From Ricordea florida (lineage: Eukaryota > Cnidaria > Anthozoa > Corallimorpharia > Ricordeidae), in contig OX453276.1 of NCBI GenBank assembly GCA_949710005.1, positions 34,322,947-34,386,946 of the forward strand: 64,000 nucleotides of DNA, written 5' to 3'. Positions 24,261 to 35,343 of the stretch are shown in pieces. The position numbers and the translations under genes are program-made. The stretch's first letter is position 1, and the number at the start of each line of letters is the position of its first letter. The notes beneath the pieces are model-generated. The model ran no database searches, was not told the DNA's origin, and worked only from the letters and a program-made list of their open reading frames with translations.

Positions 24261-27071
24261 TTAGACACAAGTTTCAGTGTTGCCAGCATGAGGCAAATAG
24301 TTTCCTATTGATGGCAAATTTTCACAGCTTGATACACAGTCTGAGTCCTTGCTGTCGCAACATAATCCAGACGCACTTGCTCCTCCTGTCGCTTTTGGTC
24401 TGCTGACAATATTTGGTTGTTCCTCCCAAATGCCACCTGTTTCACTATTTCCACCACTTGACAAACCATCTGCATTCGGTTCTGGAAATTTTTTCATAAC
24501 TGCCTCTCTATCAGACAAAAAATTATATTTGTTGTCTTCCAATGGCTTGTCTGTTGGAATGCAGTCTCCTGCTTTCACACTCTCATTATTCTTTTTTGGT
24601 GATCCACTGTCACTATCCTGTGAAGAATTTGCAGCATTTTTTAAAAGGCTTGGATTCCAACTTGGCTCATCCACTTGGCTGTCATCTGCAAACTGATTTA
24701 GCACTACTTGCATCTCTGACACAAAACTGCTTCCTAAGTCTTCATAAGAAATGTTCAGGCTGTCCACATCTTGTGGTTCTTCCTCCATCTCTGATGGTGT
24801 CGTCTCATCTGCTCTAGCAATTTCCATTTCTACTTCACTCTGGCTGTCCTCTACATCAATCACTTCCCTGTTGTTGCTAGATTCATCCCACAATTTTTCA
24901 GTTTCTTCAACTGGGTAATAATTATTATTAAGAAGCGGTTCCATATTACTAGTACCATCTTCCTCTTGTTCCATGTCATCTGTGTTAGTTTCACTGAGTG
25001 TCACATTGTCTCCTGGTTCTTCCTGTTCAAGTTGGTTTTCTTCATATGGAAGATGATGGCAACTTGCCCTGTCCAGTGCCACATCATTACCATCTTCCAC
25101 TGGATCAGCTTCAAAGGTTTCTTTGCTGTTTGTCGCTGGAATACCAGAAGCAGTGGGCAGTACCAAACCTGCCTTCTTCTCCCACCTTCGTTTTTCACAG
25201 TGATGTTTGATACTTGGCATTACACTAGCCAGGATCACGCACATAACTAAAAAAGCAAATGCAGAAATGATGATGACTGTTGTCAGGTCATCATCCTCAT
25301 CATTATCATCATCAACCTTTTCTTGCTTTGCTGCTTGAAAATCTTCATCGCTGGGTGTATTTATAAAACCAGTCCTATTACTTTCAACTGAGTAAGACTC
25401 TGGAATGATTACACTAGGGTTTGCTGAAAAAGGAGTCAGTCCAGGTACTGAATTCAGTTTTCCTGAGAACATAACAGGATGTTGCGCTTTTGATAAAGGT
25501 TTATTCATTGTCATTTTCACATTGCTGTTTGCTGTCATAATGGGGCTTGGACTGAGATACATGGAACCAGCCCCATATGCTGATGGTAATGCTGTAACTA
25601 TAGAGGAGGAAAACATTTTAGAACAAGGTACCAAAGGATCAACTGCACGATAGGTAAGATGGAACCCTGTCCATGCCAGTGCATCATCACTTCGAAATTT
25701 CATCCGGACATGTCTTGCTGAGGTGCAGATGACAGGAGGAGGACGATGACTATTGCAAAATCTTCCCAAAAGAAGTGAACTTGTGTCAGACCCATTCCAG
25801 ATTGCCAGGTAGTCATGAGGGCATCTACGCCGATTTGAGTCCCCCTCAACATTGAAAACCACAAATTCTAAATGAACCGACTTTCCTTCTGGTACAGTTA
25901 TTGTCCAAATACATTTAGAATTGTGAAAGTAATTGTCTGGAAAATTGGGTGACTTAATGTCACCATTGCTTCCTCGTAAATGACCACCGCAACCTGGAAA
26001 GTAGATAGCATAGAAACCAACCTGGGAGTCTGAGACATTGGCTCTGTACCGTACCCATAGCTTACCACTACTGCTGGACACAGGGGGTGGGGCGTGGTCG
26101 AACCCACAGTAACGAGCCAACAGAGGGGCACTTGAAAATGGCAATGCCCCATCTCTAAGTTCTGCATAGCCACTATCGCAAGGGATGTTAAAATTGATGA
26201 AATCAAAGGTCAGTTTTGTCGCGTTAGGCAGCTGAATTACCCACAGACAGTCTTGCTCCTCTGATGGAAGGCTTTCCGTTAAAATGTTGCCGGGCGTCTG
26301 GGTCAATGATCCGCCGCAATTAAAACCACATCCATAAAGCTCGACTTTCATGCAAATAAACGAAAAATAGCTCAAGGGTAAAATGCGTACAAATCGCGCA
26401 GTAACCGGTGGCGAAAGATCATTTCTGATTGTTCCTTCCCGTTCCGTGTTACCAGACAAAACCGATTCGTTGTTCTTGTTAGAGTAAACTTCCCAATCTA
26501 CACCATCAACGCTGTAAACCAGCTGATACTTGCTGACTCGACCCATGCGAAGAGATAAGCTGTCAGCTGGAGGGTAAAAGCCCTGCGTAGCAATTGCGGA
26601 GATTGTGCTCAACCTGTTGAGCTCGACTTGCAAATACAACGGTTCTTGCAAGTTGTCGGGGTAGTCCGAGCACCAAGAAGACTTTCCATTCAGTCGAGCC
26701 GACGATGCGGGGAATTCTTCGTGAAAATCCGAGGCTGTAATGTAGGAGTTTTCTATTACTCCACTCTCCAGGCCTAAGGGAATGTTGCATTCTTCGCAGG
26801 TCGAAGTCCGGTTAGGCATACCTAGACAAGAAGCTCCACCATGTTTTGGTGCAGGGTTCGTGCAGTTTCTTACACTGTGACGGTACGGCAGCTTATCTTC
26901 ATCCAAAGGGATTTGACAAGAACTCCACGGCGACCATGGAGTCCAACCGCCATCCACCGGCTTGGGTTTAGATGTTGCCCAGTTCCACGGTAACCACGAA
27001 CTTACGCAAACACTTTTTTGTACAAGACACGCAACGATAATGAAAACCAACAAGACAAATTGGACGTTCAT
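24261..27071 (-). CDS. TSP1-F5/8C-CUB-CUB type I membrane receptor, 936 aa
   Basis: One uninterrupted frame. Residues 1-22 are a hydrophobic signal peptide. A thrombospondin type 1 repeat (about 42-95) has the WTPWSPWSSC motif and paired cysteines. An F5/8-type C (discoidin-like) domain spans about 95-248. Two CUB domains follow at about 252-358 and 361-477, each opening CGG and with YCGF or FC motifs. A Ser/Thr-rich stem leads to one transmembrane segment (about 597-619) with a basic stop-transfer run (KHHCEKRRWEKK). The cytoplasmic tail of about 315 residues is very acidic and has no recognisable kinase or catalytic motif. CUB and F5/8C modules bind carbohydrate, lipid or protein ligands, so a cell-surface recognition or adhesion role is inferred, as in neuropilin- or DCBLD-like receptors, but this domain order is not one I can match to a named gene. 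A single-exon gene of this size may be a retrogene. It is head-to-head with the NDUFAF8-like gene. Confidence 0.85.
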   Translation of the reverse strand: MNVQFVLLVFIIVACLVQKSVCVSSWLPWNWATSKPKPVDGGWTPWSPWSSCQIPLDEDKLPYRHSVRNCTNPAPKHGGASCLGMPNRTSTCEECNIPLGLESGVIENSYITASDFHEEFPASSARLNGKSSWCSDYPDNLQEPLYLQVELNRLSTISAIATQGFYPPADSLSLRMGRVSKYQLVYSVDGVDWEVYSNKNNESVLSGNTEREGTIRNDLSPPVTARFVRILPLSYFSFICMKVELYGCGFNCGGSLTQTPGNILTESLPSEEQDCLWVIQLPNATKLTFDFINFNIPCDSGYAELRDGALPFSSAPLLARYCGFDHAPPPVSSSSGKLWVRYRANVSDSQVGFYAIYFPGCGGHLRGSNGDIKSPNFPDNYFHNSKCIWTITVPEGKSVHLEFVVFNVEGDSNRRRCPHDYLAIWNGSDTSSLLLGRFCNSHRPPPVICTSARHVRMKFRSDDALAWTGFHLTYRAVDPLVPCSKMFSSSIVTALPSAYGAGSMYLSPSPIMTANSNVKMTMNKPLSKAQHPVMFSGKLNSVPGLTPFSANPSVIIPESYSVESNRTGFINTPSDEDFQAAKQEKVDDDNDEDDDLTTVIIISAFAFLVMCVILASVMPSIKHHCEKRRWEKKAGLVLPTASGIPATNSKETFEADPVEDGNDVALDRASCHHLPYEENQLEQEEPGDNVTLSETNTDDMEQEEDGTSNMEPLLNNNYYPVEETEKLWDESSNNREVIDVEDSQSEVEMEIARADETTPSEMEEEPQDVDSLNISYEDLGSSFVSEMQVVLNQFADDSQVDEPSWNPSLLKNAANSSQDSDSGSPKKNNESVKAGDCIPTDKPLEDNKYNFLSDREAVMKKFPEPNADGLSSGGNSETGGIWEEQPNIVSRPKATGGASASGLCCDSKDSDCVSSCENLPSIGNYLPHAGNTETCV

Positions 27072-28012
27072 ACCGATACCTGTTATATAGTTTCTTATGA
27101 CGAGACGATCATATAGACTTGCATTTGGAAGATGTTATCAGGATCAGTTCCTCTTCGCTCAATAAAAGATAAAATCTCCAGCACTTTATAACTTTACTCA
27201 ATGCACGTTGTTTACTAAGCTTTTCGACATCGTTTGCACAGCGCACGTTACACGAAGGCGAAAGCGACACAATATTGGTCCATTAAAAAAGCAATTAACC
27301 AATAACCAGAGTACAAAGTGAAAGCGAAAATTGCGACCATACAGACAGCGTTGTTTTCACAAATAGCCTGAAACTGGGTGGAGTTTCTTGTTACGTTTAG
27401 CCAATACAACTATTGGGATTTCCTTAGGAGGTGACCTAATATAGAAAATCTCTCAACACTGTTAGTTGATTACTCAACAAGAATTTTTAACACACATTCA
27501 TAGGTACATACCGCACCAAATCCTCGATCTAACTCGGCGGGAAAGCAATGGAGCAATAACTCTACAATTAACTTTTTCCTGCACGTTCTTTGTTTTTTAG
27601 CAAAAGAAAATATGTTGGCTTTTGTTATTTTCAACAAGCTAATACGTAAATAACCGGAAATGCGATATATTTCCACGAAAGGTTTTTGCCCTGCGGACGT
27701 GCGTTTTGCTTGCTGTGAACAGCGCGACTAACCTAGATATTATTGAAAATATGAAAGACCAAGCAGTTTTGTTTGCATTGTTGGTGATTCACAAGGTCAT
27801 GAAATAGAAAATTAGTCTTATTCAGTTTGTATTTCCCCTTGACTAGCAAGCTGTTTTCTAGCTTCCGTTCTTGATAGATTTCATTTCCGGTCTGTTACGT
27901 GCGCTCCTTGCAGAACCCAGAACGCCTTTCGGGAAATGCAAGATGGCGAGAAAGACGAAACAGTTTCAAATTAATACTGAAGGTCAGGAACATATCTAGC
28001 CATCTTTAGGGT
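27072..28012. promoter_or_regulatory. Shared divergent promoter region (copy A)
   Basis: About 0.9 kb separates the receptor start (minus) from the NDUFAF8-like start (plus). It holds CCAAT or ATTGG boxes on both strands (for example ATTGG near 27275 and CCAAT near 27299 and 27400). CAAGATGGCG at 27939-27948 matches the YY1 motif often found at starts of nuclear genes for mitochondrial proteins. The same ATG opens an 18-codon upstream frame ending at 27998. The region recurs at 52743-53686. Confidence 0.5.
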
Positions 28013-29409
28013 ATGCCTGGTGGAAAAAACACATGCAGAAGACTTTTCATCCTGGGGAAGTTTCTTACGGACTGCCAAGCACAGGTAATCGCCACAACTT
28101 GCGTACAATATAACAATGTATTCTTTAAAGTCTGTTTTTATTTCAATGTAGAATTATCTTTGCTGTTTATTATATTAGTATGGATTTGTGTAGATGCTAT
28201 GTCTTGTATTAATTCTATAGCTATTTTTTAGATTACACAGGCTTAAATTTTTTCAATTTCCTAAATTAGAATTCTCAGACTTTAATGGAAGGATCAGATT
28301 TTGTTTGCTGATTTCCTAAATTTTTGAAAACAAAAATAATTTCTACTAGTGACATACATGATTATGTTCTATTTTAGGTCTTACAGTATGGTAGCTGTGT
28401 GTCTCAAAAAGATAACATTGGTAGGAATGCATGTGAAAAGGAGTTCCTTGCTCTAAAAGAGTGTATAGAACAAGTGGTAAATGGTGGTTGTTCCAATTCT
28501 TTCTTATACATACTCAGTTTGTGGCTTTCTTTTTGGTGTTGTTTACAGATTTACCATTTCTCTTTCCTTGCACGATTATAGTTATAATTAATTTTATTTA
28601 CATTATTTTGTAAATTACTATCATCATCAGACCCATATGACCTAGCACATGCTTCTATCGTGGACGGCAGGGCCTTGGGTCTGGGGGGGATTTAGCCCTT
28701 CCACTTTTAACAAAAATCACATTTTCAGCAACATCCAGTTGCAAACGAAGACGTAGTAAAAATTTGAAAAAAATAGTCATTGATACAGTTGTAAACATGA
28801 TTATCACGTATAATAATAATAATATATCTTTTGTAAACTCCAGTTGGCCTATCAGCGTTTTTGAACATTTGGGTATCGTTATATTCATAGTTTATTATTG
28901 GTAAGTAATTAATTACAGACAACACCAGTGCATGAGTTGTATGCCCAGAATGTATTTGCTATAACAATAACCAAAACCCAGGCGTGCTATTGGTATTATG
29001 GAGTTGTCATAGTGGAGGGGAGGATTGTAGCATCGCCACTTTAAAAAGTGCTCTGCCATCCCTGTCTATGGCAAAAAAAATTCTAAAAGAATCCCCTTCT
29101 TTGGGCTGTACCCCATGGCACAAGTTGGCCTGTAAGAAGCTGCATGGCCCTGCATATGGCCCCACAAGATGTAGTCACTGCAAAGGTGGAAAAATAGAGC
29201 AAAAGGGATGGTCATGTGATAAAACCCTTATTAACTGAGTTAGGTCAGCCCACACGGAAAAATATTTGTCTCTCAGTCATGTCACATTTCACTGTAATCA
29301 GTCTGTATTTCATGAAGTTGAGCTAAATTTTTCCCCATCCAGCTGGACTGCGAGTCAATAAATTTCTAATTTTTTTTGTTTGTTGCAGGCCAAGAGACCT
29401 CGGAAGTAG
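28013..29409 (+). CDS. NDUFAF8: NDUFAF8-like twin-CX9C protein, copy A (three exons)
   Basis: Exons 28013-28084, 28378-28476 and 29389-29409, all phase 0 with GT-AG ends, give 63 residues. The cysteines form two CX9C pairs: C-QAQVLQYGS-C across the exon 1/2 junction and C-EKEFLALKE-C in exon 2. That is the twin-CX9C coiled-coil-helix fold imported into the mitochondrial intermembrane space. The YGSC and CxKEFxALKxC pattern matches NDUFAF8 (human C17orf89), an assembly factor for respiratory complex I that partners NDUFAF5. The short basic tail KRPRK comes from the last exon. The family is usually about 65-75 residues. I chose the ATG at 28013 because the upstream ATG at 27943 hits a stop. The intact paralogue at 53687 differs at residue 4 (Gly here, Glu there). 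Confidence 0.8.
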
Positions 29410-29522
29410 ATGGGTTTTGAAGAAAATGTTCCTTGAAAGGGGATCCTGGACTTAATAACTACAGTAATTATTAAATTGTACTGTATCAATTAGTAGTATT
29501 AATATTAATGTTTTTGTATCAT

Positions 29523-32500
29523 AATTATTATTATTATTATTATTGTTTTTATAACACAGTGCACATTTCAGGCACTGGAAGTTTGTGAGGGTGGGATCAC
29601 TTCCCGTGATCTAAGACGTCCACAACTGAGTGGGAAGTCGAGATCCAGAGGGTAATTTCATCTACTCCACATTAGCTTCATCCCTCTAGGTATTGAGCAC
29701 TTTTTGTATGATTCTTGCTGTACCGAGGAGGCAAGCTTTCTGCAGCATGTCAAGCAAGGGCATAAGATTTAGAGCACTGAACCCTCTTTAATACAAGGCC
29801 TGTTGGTACTGTGCCAAGGGCTCTGATGAAAATTGGCAGTATTTGGACTTCTCGACACTTCCAGAGACATTTCATTTCTCACTTCAGGTCACCATAGTAC
29901 TCCATTTTCTCTTGTTGTTTCGTCGTGGCTCTCATGTCGAACGGACAGGCAATGTCTACAATAAGGCAAGTTCTTGATTCCTTATCAAACAATACGATGT
30001 CAGGCTTGTTATGCTCTAACCGCCGGTCTGTCTGTATACTAAAGTCCCAAAGCAACTTGACCTTATCTGACTCTAGTACTGGCTGCGGATTATGCTCATA
30101 CCACTTTTGGTGTCTTTCGAATCCACCTCTCTCACATAACTTTCAATGTATGATGGTAGCAACCTTATCGTGTCTCCACTGACGATACTGTTTTTGCGCA
30201 AGCATCTTACATTCAGCGACAATGTGCGCCACAGTCTCATCCCTCTCACCACATAACCTACATGCAGATGATACATCCTGCTTGTCGATCCTGGCCTTTA
30301 TGCTGTTTGTTCTTAAGGCTTGTTCTTGTGCTGCCATAATCAAACCTTCGGTTTCTCTTTTCAACTGGCCTCTGTAGAAGGCACAAGTGTAATAAATGGA
30401 CCCAAGCGTAATAAAGGTCCCATCTGTAATAACTTTTGGACCCAAGCGTAATAAAGGTCCCATCTGTAATAACATTTGGACCCAAGCGTAATAAAGGTCC
30501 CATCTGTAATAACTTTTGGACCCAAGCGTAATAAAGGTCCCATCTGTAATAACATTTGGACCCAAGCGTAATAAAGGTCCTAGGTAGTTTTATACTCAAA
30601 CTGGTAATATGCCAACAACAAATTATGACCAATAAGAGGTAAAAGGTATAAAGTCACCTGATTTTATCTTCCTCGTTTTCTTGGGTCCCACATTACCAGC
30701 TGTCAAACTGAATCTTAAACATAGTAGTGAGGCAGTAGAAAAGTATTAGCTAAACGGCGCTGGCTACTGAAAAATAAGGCTGTTTGCACTTCCAATCATT
30801 AATTTAAGTGTAACCAAAGTGCTCAGTGCTGTTTCACTGTCCTGTTATGGAAGTGATTTGTGTTGTTATGAGGTTAAAATTATCATGTTATCTTCAAAGG
30901 TTAGATTCCTATTTTTTTCCACTGGTTTTTAAAGCCCTAAAAATTTCAATAGCATATAAGAAACGATTTTAAAGTTACTCCTTCTGTAAAAGTATTAACA
31001 CGCATGAAATCCTACCAATATCACAATTCCCGCAATAGCGCAATGAAAGCTATTGAAGGCAAGTATGGGATTTCCACAGTCCAAATCTCCAGGTTGCTTA
31101 TGGGTGGCATGTTTGACAGTAGGAAATCCTCAGTCGTGGTCAGTAATTGCGAAAACTAGCCCGAGAGCCACGACAAGAGTTGTTGGCCTATATTTTTCCA
31201 TTCAAATAGCTTGGTCACATGACCTGTGACGTCAGCCATATAATTTAAGGTTAAAGATTATAGATGTACTATTGTGGACATGTCTCATATTATGTAACTA
31301 ACTTTAACTCTACTAACTATGTAACTCTACTAACTATGATTACAGATGTGAACTTTATTACGCTTGGGCCCAAATGTTATTACAGATGGGACCTTTATTA
31401 TGCTTGGGCCCAAATGTTATTACAGATGGGACCTTTATTACGCTTGGGTCCAAATGTTATTACAGATGGGACCTTTATTACGCTTGGGTCCAAAAGTTAT
31501 TACAGATGGGACCTTTATTACGCTTGGGTCCAAATGTTATTACAGATGGGACCTTTATTACGCTTGGGCCCAAATGTTATTACAGATGGGACCTTTATTA
31601 CGCTTGGGTCCAAAAGTTATTACAGATGGGACCTTAATTACGCTTGGGTCCATTTATTACACTTGTGCCTTCTACAACTCTCTTCAACAATCTCCAAGAG
31701 AGTTCTGGGTCGCCCTCGTCTTCGGTAGCCTTGAAGAACTGCCCGTGGAGAGGTTTGTCTAGAAGCTTACGCTTCTTTTCTTTCCCAAGGGCTTTCATAC
31801 CAGGGAACTCCATCCTCCTCTTACTTGTCAGTGCTTTAAGAGCTGACTCATCGCTATTGCTAACGTACTCATACAGGCTCTCAATCTCTGCATGTATAGA
31901 ATATTGTACACCTATCAGACCTCTACCGCCTTCCTTTCTAGGGATGTAAAGTCTATCCACATCAGCTTGAGCGTGGAGGGATCTATAAATAGACAACAGC
32001 TTGCGTGTCCTCCAGTCCATTTCTTGAAGTTCGCACTGGGTCCAGTTGATAATTCCAGCACCATACCTAATGACGGAAACTGCTCTTGAATGGATGGCTG
32101 TGATCGTATTTCCGCCATTCAGCTTTGATTTCAGGATCTTTCTCACCCTTCGGAAATATTCTTTCTGTGCTAATTCCTTCATCTCTGATTGCTTTATTTC
32201 ATCCACCTCTAGGATTCCCAGGTATTTATACCCCTCGCGGTCTTCACTCAGCGATCTGATTTTCCCTTTGTTCGGGAGCTCGAAGCCTTCCGTGCATACG
32301 ACTTTGCCTCGCTTCATAATAAGGGTAGCACATTTTGAGATTCCAAATTCCACGCAGATGTCTGAGCTGAATACCTGGACGGACTGAACCAAGCTGTCGA
32401 CTTGGTTTTCATTTTTGCTATACAACTTAAGATCATCCATACAGCGCAGGTGGTTTATTACTCATTTTCCTTCTCCCAAGTTGTACCCAGCTTTCATTTT

Positions 32501-33458
32501 CTTGAGCACCAGCGTCAGAGGGATTAACGCCAAGGCAAAAAGAAGTGGTGATAGACTATCTCCCTGGAATATTCCTCTCTTTATGTTGACTTCACCTAGC
32601 ACTTTTCCACCAGCTGTCAATTCTGTCTTCCATCCATTCATACTACTCTCTATTAGCGCGTTTAGGTTGTCAGCAGCACTAAAAAGGTTTAGGCACTTCA
32701 AGAGCCAAGAATGAGGCATCATATCAAAAGCTTTCTTGAAGTCGATCCAAGCCATCCCTAACCCTGTCAATCTTCTCTTGCAGTTACGTAATATCGTTTT
32801 ATCAATAAGTGACTGATCCTTGGTACCCCTGGAGTTTCGCCGGCAGCCCTTCTGTTCGTCTGGTAACAGGCTCTTTTTCTCTAGATGGCTGTAGAGTTCC
32901 TCGCCCAATATCGCTGTTAAGAGTTTCCACATCAGCGGAAGGCATGTTATCGGCCTGAAATTTGTTACCGCCGGGCCAAGGTCTTGGTCTTTGATTATGA
33001 GTACCGTTTTTCCCTTTGTCATCCACCCTGGGACCTCTTGCAGTTGGAGGCACTCATCAAGCTGGTCTGCAATCCATTCTGACAAGGAAGAAAAGTTCTT
33101 TAACCAGTAACCTTGGAGGCCGTCTGGGCCTGCTGCTTTCCAGGTAGCTGTTTTTCTGGTCTGCTTGTGCACTTGTTTTTTGTTTTTGTGATCTTGATGT
33201 CTGGCTATTTTTCAACGTTAGCAAGATCTTCTTCCAGTTCCTTTAACCAGTCAGAATTCTCATCATGGAAGATTTTCTTTCCCCATATGTCATTCCGGAA
33301 TTGGCTACTCTCCTCTGGGTCGGGTGACACATCCGTATTTCTCTCTACCCCATCAATTTCCTCGAATAGCCGCTTCTGGTTGGACTCAAACAGCCTGTTC
33401 TGATGGTACTGCTTAGTTCTATCCTCATATCTCCTTAGCTTTGAGGCTTGCGCTTTTA
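29523..33458 (-). mobile_element. R2/R4-type LINE with restriction-like endonuclease, copy A (decayed)
   Basis: On the minus strand, 33440 to 31680 encodes a reverse transcriptase: AAGPDGLQGYWLKN, FRPITCLPLMWKLLTAIL, AWIDFKKAFDMMPHSWL, GIFQGDSLSPLLF and the catalytic RYMDDLKLY. After a nested insertion (30373-31676) the frame resumes at LKRETEGLIMAAQEQALRTN. It continues through a CCHC knuckle (CRLCGERDETVAHIVAEC) and a restriction-like endonuclease core (WDFSIQTDRRLEHNKPD, then LIVDIACPFD) near 30110-29890. This order is known for the R2/R4/NeSL LINE group. A stop between GEGK and VINHLRYMDD (about 32460) and a TGA after YYGDLK disable it. The 3' end is an (AAT)n tail at about 29523-29545; the 5' side ends at an (ATT)n run (33459-33561). 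Confidence 0.8.
30373..31676. mobile_element. Element with inverted ends made of 40-bp tandem arrays (copy A)
   Basis: The terminal repeats start TGTAGAAGGCACAAGTGTAA on both sides, inverted. Each then runs into tandem 40-bp units (core GGACCCAAGCGTAATAAAGG): about 5 units on the left (30397-30585) and about 8 on the right in opposite orientation (31345-31655). A ~0.76-kb unique core lies between and has no transposase. It sits inside the LINE, splitting the reverse transcriptase from the endonuclease. In copy B the insertion is flanked by CCTC on both sides, and removing it rejoins the LINE frame as LLKRGQLKRETEG. The frames through the arrays (repeating ITDGTFITLG) are artefacts of the repeat. 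Confidence 0.8.
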
Positions 33459-33503
33459 TTATTTATTATTATTATGATCATCATCATCATCATCATCATC
33501 ATC

Positions 33504-33561
<58 letters not shown>
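33459..33561. repeat. ATT/ATC microsatellite (copy A)
   Basis: An (ATT)n run, interrupted by a short (ATC)n stretch, at the 5' side of the LINE. Copy B has a longer uninterrupted run at 60378-60463. It may be the 3' tail of another LINE copy that landed upstream. Confidence 0.9.
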
Positions 33562-33563
<2 letters not shown>

Positions 33564-33838
33564 GTATTGTGGCTGCTGGAAAATCTGGCAGAACATAAGA
33601 TGACAATACCTGAAGAACCATTATAGCTGGCTCTGTTCTTGATAAGCGTACTCTTCAGTTGCCTAAAGATTGTGATTGTACCTTCTTTCATCAATCATCA
33701 ATGTATGATAAAAAGTGTGTTTTAGGCCCAGCTTTCCAGGATCTAAACAGAGGCTCATCCCCACCAAAGAATTCCTACAGTAATCCCCCTCCCCTCCCCT
33801 CCCCCAGATTGAAAGTCGCTCTGTTTGCTGAACGCCTG

Positions 33839-34077
33839 AAGCCGGTTGTTCGAAGGCCGATCAGCGCTAACCCAGGGTTAAATTTTAAAGTGGGTTTCTT
33901 TTCCTCTTGTTAAAAAGCGTTTTCTCCGATAACTTTCTCTATTTTAGTTAGAGCATGCAATCATCAAATTGTATTCAAAAGTAATTATACTGAATGTACT
34001 TTTTAAGCTCTCATATCTGCATTTAAATTTCGCACTAACGAAGGGCTATCTTAACCCTGCTTCGAACAACCCGGCCC
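33839..34077. mobile_element. Foldback element (GCCGGTTGTTCGAA ends), copy A
   Basis: The left end GCCGGTTGTTCGAAGG and the right end CTTCGAACAACCCGGCC are inverted copies, with GCGCTAAC-type motifs inside both arms. A shorter version, missing about 35 bp, is at about 61030-61230, so the insertion predates the duplication. Confidence 0.65.
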
Positions 34078-34085
34078 TGATTCAC

Positions 34086-34346
34086 ACCTGGTTCACACCT
34101 GGTTCACAGAGATAAGCACAAGCGAAAGCGCAATCATAAGCACAAGGAAAACAAACTTTTTTTTCATTTTCTTGTGCTTGTGTCCTTTTTCACAAGTGGG
34201 AAATGGCGTGAATAATCACAAGCATAAGCGGTTCTTCCGCCATCTTGTTACTCCATCGATGTGACTCGCACTGTGCACGCGTGAGTTGGCAATGTGAACA
34301 TCTTGTGATTCAGGCTTGCGTTTACGTCACAAGTGTGAACCAGGGA
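34086..34346. mobile_element. Foldback element (CTGGTTCACA ends), copy A
   Basis: The inverted ends are CTGGTTCACA and TGTGAACCAG. AAGCACAAGCG and CTTGTGCTTGTG words recur on opposite strands inside. It recurs at about 61254-61505. The 69-codon minus frames overlapping it in both copies are not supported as a gene. Confidence 0.6.
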
Positions 34347-34849
34347 TGTGATGTGCCTCTGCGCGACACCAGTGGAAGAACATTCCATGATCATGCATCT
34401 GTGACAAGTCAAGAGGATAAATAAAGTGCGCTTTGGACCTTCCACTAAAAGCTTCAATCATTTACATTCGTCACAGTTTAAGAATATCGTGATCCACAGC
34501 ACGGCAAGTCATCTCAGTCAGTGAAGACGGAGTCATTGTGTTGCATGCTTTAGTGGCTCACTTAAAGAAGATGAAGCCAAGTTTATTATTGACATACAGC
34601 TATTACAATACAATAAAATCAAATTTTATTTAAAAAGGGTGACGCTTTAATGAACTTGCGGCGCTTGAGAACCATCCTAAAATATTACAATAATGATAAA
34701 AATATATACAATTCTAATCATATCAACATATATGCTATAAGAATAGAAACCTAGAAAGTGATTTAAAAAGTTACAAATTACAAAAAGTGGGAAAATGTTA
34801 TGGATATTATGAGCAATACCTCCGCTAAAAGATGATTTAAAAAGTCATT
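34347..34849. other. Intergenic (copy A)
   Basis: AT-rich sequence with no gene seen. It is matched closely by about 61506-62007 in copy B. Confidence 0.4.
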
Positions 34850-35343
34850 TTAAGGTTACACAATACCTTCGCGGGTGTCCTTCGGAAAAAAATTCGTACG
34901 CGCGTTGTTTTAAAGTAAACAACCACAAACTATATATCAATAGAACGGTAAAGAACTGTAGAATTCGAAAAAAAATATCCGTTGTTTGGCAGAGCCATTA
35001 TTGAGAAGAAAGAAGCCAATAAACCGAAAACGACCGAGTGTCATTCCGCCGAATTAATCTGGTATCAAACGCAGCCAGTACTGCAAAAGAACTGCACAAT
35101 GTAAATCAGCAAGCATCAATCTCTAAAAGGGTGTCAGGCTTTTTCGTAATTCTTATTGGTTATCTTTTTATAGACCCGTAAAGTTGTAGTAGCGAATAAT
35201 TTCCCGACCCCGTTGCGTTCGCGGCCGTAAAATGAGAAATATCTAAATTAAAGCTAATCCCCGACACCCTTTTGTTCCTCGATGCTTAATGAATGTTCTG
35301 GCCAAATTTCATAATTATCCGTCCATTCTACATACCCTATTAA

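Noticed and set aside
24349..25653. Plus-strand frames inside the receptor gene
   Set aside because: Shadows of the minus-strand coding sequence.
28984..29238. 84-codon frame in NDUFAF8 intron 2 with a CSHCKGG motif (also 55931-56185)
   Set aside because: It lies in the intron, the single Cys pair is not a recognisable domain, and it shows no splice or start context.
30143..31762. Long overlapping frames on both strands with repeating ITDGTFITLG and LLQMGPLLRLG peptides
   Set aside because: They are produced by the 40-bp tandem units read in several frames. Only the segment with the CCHC knuckle (about 30143-30370) is real LINE coding sequence.
33425..33694. Isoleucine-rich frames on both strands (also at 60341-60595)
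   Set aside because: Translations of the ATT microsatellite.
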